The translations under genes were made by a program, and so were the position numbers. The notes under the pieces were generated by a model that ran no database searches, was not told where the DNA came from, and worked only from the letters and a program-made list of their open reading frames with translations. From Patescibacteria group bacterium (lineage in GTDB: Bacteria > Patescibacteriota > SOKK01): a stretch of DNA of 6,874 nt. Positions 5,492 through 6,874 of this stretch are shown in pieces. The stretch covers positions 1 to 6,874 of the forward strand of contig SOKK01000051.1 of NCBI GenBank assembly GCA_004374725.1, in the 5' to 3' direction. Positions within the stretch are counted from its first letter, which is position 1. Every line of letters begins with the position of its first letter.

Positions 5492-6595
5492 ATGCCTCAA
5501 AAATTATTAAAAATTGATATTTCCTACCGCACTTTCCTGAAGGCGGCAGTCGTTTTTGCCCTGCTTATCTTTGCTTACCTTGTCCGGGAAGTTATTCTGG
5601 CTTTGGCAGTTGGATTAATCGTCGCTTCGGCCGTTAATCCTTTAGCGAACTGGTTTGAAAAACGGAGGATCCCCCGGGCTTTAAGTATTTTACTTGTCTA
5701 TGCTTTGATTATTTTAATCCTTGCCCTGGTTATCTTCTTGATTATTCCACCTCTTTCAAGCGAAATGGGTCAGTTGGCGGATAATATGCCAGGTTACTTA
5801 GAGGAAGTTAGCAACCGCTTTGATAAAGCCCAGGGATTTATAGAGCGGAATAATTTAGTTGATAATTTTGAAACTGCGATTGATCGGATTGGGGAGCAAT
5901 TAACAACAGTTGCCGGAAATGCAGTCAGTTCTACGATCGGTTTCTTTGGGGGATTGATTTCGGTAATCTTGATTATTTTCCTTTCTTTCTATCTTGTTGT
6001 GGAAGAACAACGGATCAAACGCTTCTTTGCCTTGATAATCCCTTCTAGAAATCGTAAGCAAATTGCACGTCTTGTCAATGGCAGCCAGAAGAAGATTGGG
6101 GCCTGGTTGAGAGGTCAACTGGTATTGAGTTTAGCGATCTTTTTGATTACATGGATAGTTCTTTCACTTCTGGGGGTAAAATATGCTCTAGCTTTGGCTT
6201 TAATTGCAGGGATCTTGGAAATCATTCCAATTATCGGGCCAGTTATTGCAGCGATTCCTGCAATTCTTGTTGGTTTATCGCAGTCTTGGTGGTTAGGTCT
6301 AATTGTTCTGGCACTCTATATTTTAATTCAGCAATTAGAAAATCATCTCCTGGTTCCCAAGATCATGCAGAAGGCAACAGGAATCAATCCGGTGCTGATT
6401 ATTTTAGGAATCTTAGCGGGAGCAAAACTGGGGGGAATCTTGGGGATGCTTGTGGCGGTTCCAATTATGGCCGGACTTTCGGTTTGGGTTTGGGAGTGGA
6501 TTGAAATAAAGAATAAGGGTAGAGGTCAGAGCTTGCCCCGAGCGAAGTCGAGGGGGTCAAAGGGTAGAGGTAAGAAATCTAGGCGGAAGAAATAA
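5492..6595 (+). CDS. AI-2E family transporter (UPF0118/PerM/TqsA-like membrane protein)
   Basis: 367 aa from the ATG at 5492. A GTG at 5423 would add 23 residues but lies upstream of the predicted promoter. The family includes the E. coli exporter TqsA and Na+/H+ antiporters; the substrate here cannot be read from sequence. Predicted helices lie at about 14-31, 34-50, 64-87, 148-170, 207-229, 231-262, 265-284 and 299-335, with a soluble stretch at about 88-145 between the third and fourth. Family hallmarks are clear: LRGQL (206-210), LEIIPIIGPVIAAIPA (242-257), QQLENHLLVPKIM (280-292) and GGILGMLVAVPI (314-325). No Shine-Dalgarno is seen. The C-terminal tail after 340 is unusually basic and carries a 15-residue in-frame insertion with a repeated KGRG (342-345 and 357-360). 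The DNA shows this comes from a bracketed palindromic element. Confidence 0.92.
   Translation: MPQKLLKIDISYRTFLKAAVVFALLIFAYLVREVILALAVGLIVASAVNPLANWFEKRRIPRALSILLVYALIILILALVIFLIIPPLSSEMGQLADNMPGYLEEVSNRFDKAQGFIERNNLVDNFETAIDRIGEQLTTVAGNAVSSTIGFFGGLISVILIIFLSFYLVVEEQRIKRFFALIIPSRNRKQIARLVNGSQKKIGAWLRGQLVLSLAIFLITWIVLSLLGVKYALALALIAGILEIIPIIGPVIAAIPAILVGLSQSWWLGLIVLALYILIQQLENHLLVPKIMQKATGINPVLIILGILAGAKLGGILGMLVAVPIMAGLSVWVWEWIEIKNKGRGQSLPRAKSRGSKGRGKKSRRKK
6515..6571. repeat. 33-bp imperfectly palindromic element bracketed by a 12-bp direct repeat
   Basis: AAGGGTAGAGGT occurs at 6515-6526 and again, perfectly, at 6560-6571. The 33 bp between them hold an imperfect inverted repeat: TTG (6533-6535) CCCCGA (6536-6541), loop GCGAAG, TCG (6548-6550), GGGG, then CAA (6558-6560). 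Its core GAGCGAAGTCGA resembles a short palindromic repeat I recall from many environmental genomes (memory, not checked). Element plus one 12-mer is 45 bp, 15 codons, so the frame is kept and it encodes QSLPRAKSRGS between two KGRG copies. This is consistent with insertion plus target duplication; replication slippage is the alternative. Confidence 0.75.
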
Positions 6596-6597
6596 TT

Positions 6598-6603
6598 TAT
6601 AAT
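6598..6603 (+). promoter_or_regulatory. Possible -10 box for the 48-aa zinc-ribbon gene
   Basis: A perfect TATAAT ends 8 bases before the ATG at 6612, which would give a nearly leaderless message. There is no TG extension and no -35 match at 17 nt (AAATCT), and the surrounding DNA is very A/T-rich, so it may be chance. The gene could instead be read through from the transporter 16 bases upstream. Confidence 0.3.
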
Positions 6604-6611
6604 ATATAGTT

Positions 6612-6758
6612 ATGCCTAATTTTCCATTCAAGGCAGAGAAGAACGGCTCAGCAAAACATATTCATGCTACTTGCGGTAAGAGATTTAATGCTTGGCAAGG
6701 AAAGTATTATCCGGTTTGCCCGATTTGTGGTAAAAGAGATGGCTCGGTGCAGTTATAG
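6612..6758 (+). CDS. 48-aa zinc-ribbon-like protein
   Basis: A 48-residue frame, MPNFPFKAEKN... ending ...GSVQL. The spacing of metal-binding residues suggests a single small zinc ribbon: His16 and His18, Cys21 in ATCGKRF, then CPIC (36-39) followed by GKR. The ligands are therefore probably one His, Cys21, Cys36 and Cys39. It is rich in Lys, Arg and aromatic residues. Small proteins of this kind often bind nucleic acid or ribosomal partners, but the role here is unknown. It starts 16 bases after the transporter stop and ends 31 bases before the probable recG, so it likely shares a transcript with one or both. No Shine-Dalgarno is visible. The zinc pattern and the tight fit between genes are the main support. 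Confidence 0.72.
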   Translation: MPNFPFKAEKNGSAKHIHATCGKRFNAWQGKYYPVCPICGKRDGSVQL

Positions 6759-6764
6759 ATAATG

Positions 6765-6781
6765 ATAGAAATTCTATTTTT
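6765..6781 (+). terminator. Weak A/T-rich hairpin before recG
   Basis: ATAGA and TCTAT form a 5-bp stem around AAT, followed by five Ts (6777-6781). The stem is short and nearly all A-T, so it may only slow the polymerase or be chance. It lies 8 bases before the recG ATG. Confidence 0.2.
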
Positions 6782-6789
6782 GGTTAGAG

Positions 6790-6874
6790 ATGCTAAAGAG
6801 TCTTGATCGATCAATTTCAAAGATTTATGGCGTAGGTCCCGCGTATGTGAAGCGTTTAAAGAAGTTAGGCGTTT
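6790..6874 (+). CDS. recG: Probable RecG helicase, N-terminal 28 residues only
   Basis: The ATG at 6790 opens a frame that runs off the window after 28 complete codons. Residues 13-28 (YGVGPAYVKRLKKLGV) form a helix-hairpin-helix-like motif, and the preceding MLKSLDRSISKI matches how RecG proteins begin: a pairing of (S/P)hxxhxGVG with hxxhxxLGI that normally leads into a DLL-YFP-RRY block. RecG is a DNA helicase that reverses stalled forks and branch-migrates junctions; its wedge domain and motor would lie beyond the window. No Shine-Dalgarno is evident upstream. Other proteins with an N-terminal hairpin motif cannot be excluded from so short a piece. Confidence 0.72.
   Translation, partial: MLKSLDRSISKIYGVGPAYVKRLKKLGV

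Noticed and set aside
5900..6118. 72-codon open frame on the - strand inside the transporter gene
   Set aside because: Shadow frame opposite clearly coding sequence, with no supporting signal.
6151..6504. 117-codon + strand frame within the transporter gene
   Set aside because: Out-of-frame shadow; its protein is low-complexity Ser/Gly/Asn/Cys sequence with no domain.
1..6874. CRISPR array, tRNA or rRNA genes, transposase or integrase
   Set aside because: No regularly spaced repeats, cloverleaf-like stretches, rRNA signatures or recombinase motifs were seen.

Overview
The window looks like a stretch of a small-genome bacterium, most likely a member of the Candidate Phyla Radiation (Patescibacteria). 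This is inference: the DNA is AT-leaning, genes are tightly packed, a 123-residue four-helix membrane protein resembles a hypothetical family I associate with that group, and housekeeping genes sit beside short proteins I do not recognise. TGA serves as a normal stop (4919-4921), so there is no sign of the TGA=Gly code. No tRNA, rRNA, CRISPR array or transposase gene is visible.

Layout. (1) 1-1587 (+): the 3' part of a DUF2207-type membrane protein, cut by the window edge. (2) 1602-1632: a terminator shared with the convergent priA. (3) 1658-3793 (-): a near-full-length PriA replication-restart protein whose ATPase/helicase motifs I, II, V and VI are eroded, while the zinc-binding cysteines and DNA-binding regions are kept. 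(4) 3845-4216 (-): the small four-helix membrane protein, with its own extended -10 promoter and a terminator before priA. (5) 4302-5435 (-): an accessory-looking block with three short unrecognised proteins (68, 79 and 144 aa), clear Shine-Dalgarno sites, two consensus-like promoters and two hairpin terminators. (6) 5457-6758 (+): a divergent promoter, an AI-2E-family transporter and a 48-aa zinc-ribbon protein. (7) 6790 to the end (+): the start of what is probably recG.

How the parts relate. PriA and RecG both act at stalled replication forks. Here PriA seems to have lost its motor, so it may work as a DNA-binding and loading platform; RecG would be a nearby fork-remodelling helicase (speculative). 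The short genes form two transcription units: 144 aa alone, then 79 and 68 aa together. The best promoters in the window share the extended -10 core ATGCTA.

The most notable observations are the motor-dead PriA, and a 33-bp imperfectly palindromic element in the AI-2E gene. The element is bracketed by a perfect 12-bp direct repeat, so the net addition is 45 bp and the reading frame survives. Next come a 12-bp palindrome at the predicted transcription start of the 79/68-aa operon and the block of short unknown genes itself.
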